From positions 42,117 to 106,116 of the forward strand of contig JAHLJZ010000081.1 in assembly GCA_025602915.1 (NCBI GenBank): a DNA stretch of 64,000 bases, given 5' to 3'. A program made the position numbers and the translations under genes. The notes under the pieces are model-generated. The model did not search any database and was not told where the DNA came from. It saw only the letters and a list, made by a program, of their open reading frames with translations. Below, one piece after another: positions 63,654 to 64,000 of this stretch. The stretch is from Paraphysoderma sedebokerense (taxonomy: Eukaryota > Blastocladiomycota > Physodermatomycetes > Physodermatales > Physodermataceae). The first letter of the stretch is position 1, and each line of letters begins with the position of its first letter.

Positions 63654-64000
63654 ACCACCTGCCTATCTAACTCTCCAACTGGGGATCTCTGTTCCTTTCA
63701 ATGATAAAATAGAAATTTCCGTTACAATTCATACATGTATTCCCATAATTATTTTAAGTCTCAAATGCGGCATTTCACGCTTATATAGGGTACGAAAAGT
63801 GGTGCTTAAGAGACCAAATACTAAATACATAATGTGTTTTAGGTCCTGTAATCTGATTAGCGTCGTGAATCGAATGCCAGATTGCCAACCAATTCGCCAA
63901 TGCTCTACTATCGCTGGGGTGCTCTCCCCTTAAGAACCAAACTCTCAAGGAGTGACTATCACATGAATCGCGGACACACCTATTTGCGTCCTGGCAGTAT

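Overview
The window is nuclear DNA of a fungus. Genes lie on both strands, are interrupted by short GT-AG introns (about 50-110 bp), use the standard genetic code and encode typical fungal proteins (COQ3, QCR2, GRS1, ESA1, FEN1, DUS1, an ABCG transporter with a cysteine-rich N-terminus). The two secreted or membrane-anchored class 3 lipases resemble Rhizomucor/Rhizopus-type lipases, which hints at an early-diverging (Mucoromycota-like) lineage, but the sequence alone does not fix the species.

Layout. Positions 1-10886 are single-copy: an ABCG-type ABC transporter (minus, 146-4005), flap endonuclease FEN1/RAD27 (minus, 4493-6266), a class 3 lipase (minus, 6603-7971), a long gene-free stretch, and the start of a zinc-free MDR-family alkenal/prostaglandin reductase (plus, 9863-11112). 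Positions 10887-37443 form a 26,557-bp unit that is repeated directly, head to tail, as 37444-64000. I found no base difference wherever I compared the copies, introns and intergenic DNA included. Each unit holds, in order: the 3' end of the reductase, a second class 3 lipase (minus), DUS1 (minus), COQ3 (minus), GRS1 (plus), ESA1 (plus), QCR2 (plus), a large unknown membrane-anchored protein (minus), a disordered unknown protein (plus), an equilibrative nucleoside transporter (plus), an unknown membrane protein (minus), an acidic unknown protein (minus), a 4'-phosphopantetheinyl transferase (minus), a seven-helix unknown membrane protein (plus), and a tail with a candidate solo LTR.

The second copy ends exactly on the last base of the window, and its first base joins a non-homologous blunt junction inside a coding exon. 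This fits an assembly or data-preparation artefact (the last 26,557 bases of a 37,443-base sequence re-appended) better than a biological duplication, though a very young segmental duplication cannot be excluded from the sequence alone.

The genes are mostly housekeeping: respiration (COQ3, QCR2), translation and tRNA modification (GRS1, DUS1), chromatin and replication (ESA1, FEN1), protein modification (PPTase), transport (ENT, ABCG) and extracellular lipid hydrolysis (two lipases flanking the reductase). They do not form an evident biosynthetic cluster, and I see no convincing new multi-gene system. The most notable items are the perfect tandem unit, the paralogous lipase pair, a FEN1 gene with a four-base first coding exon, repeated CACGTG boxes upstream of three genes, and several unrecognised fungal membrane proteins.
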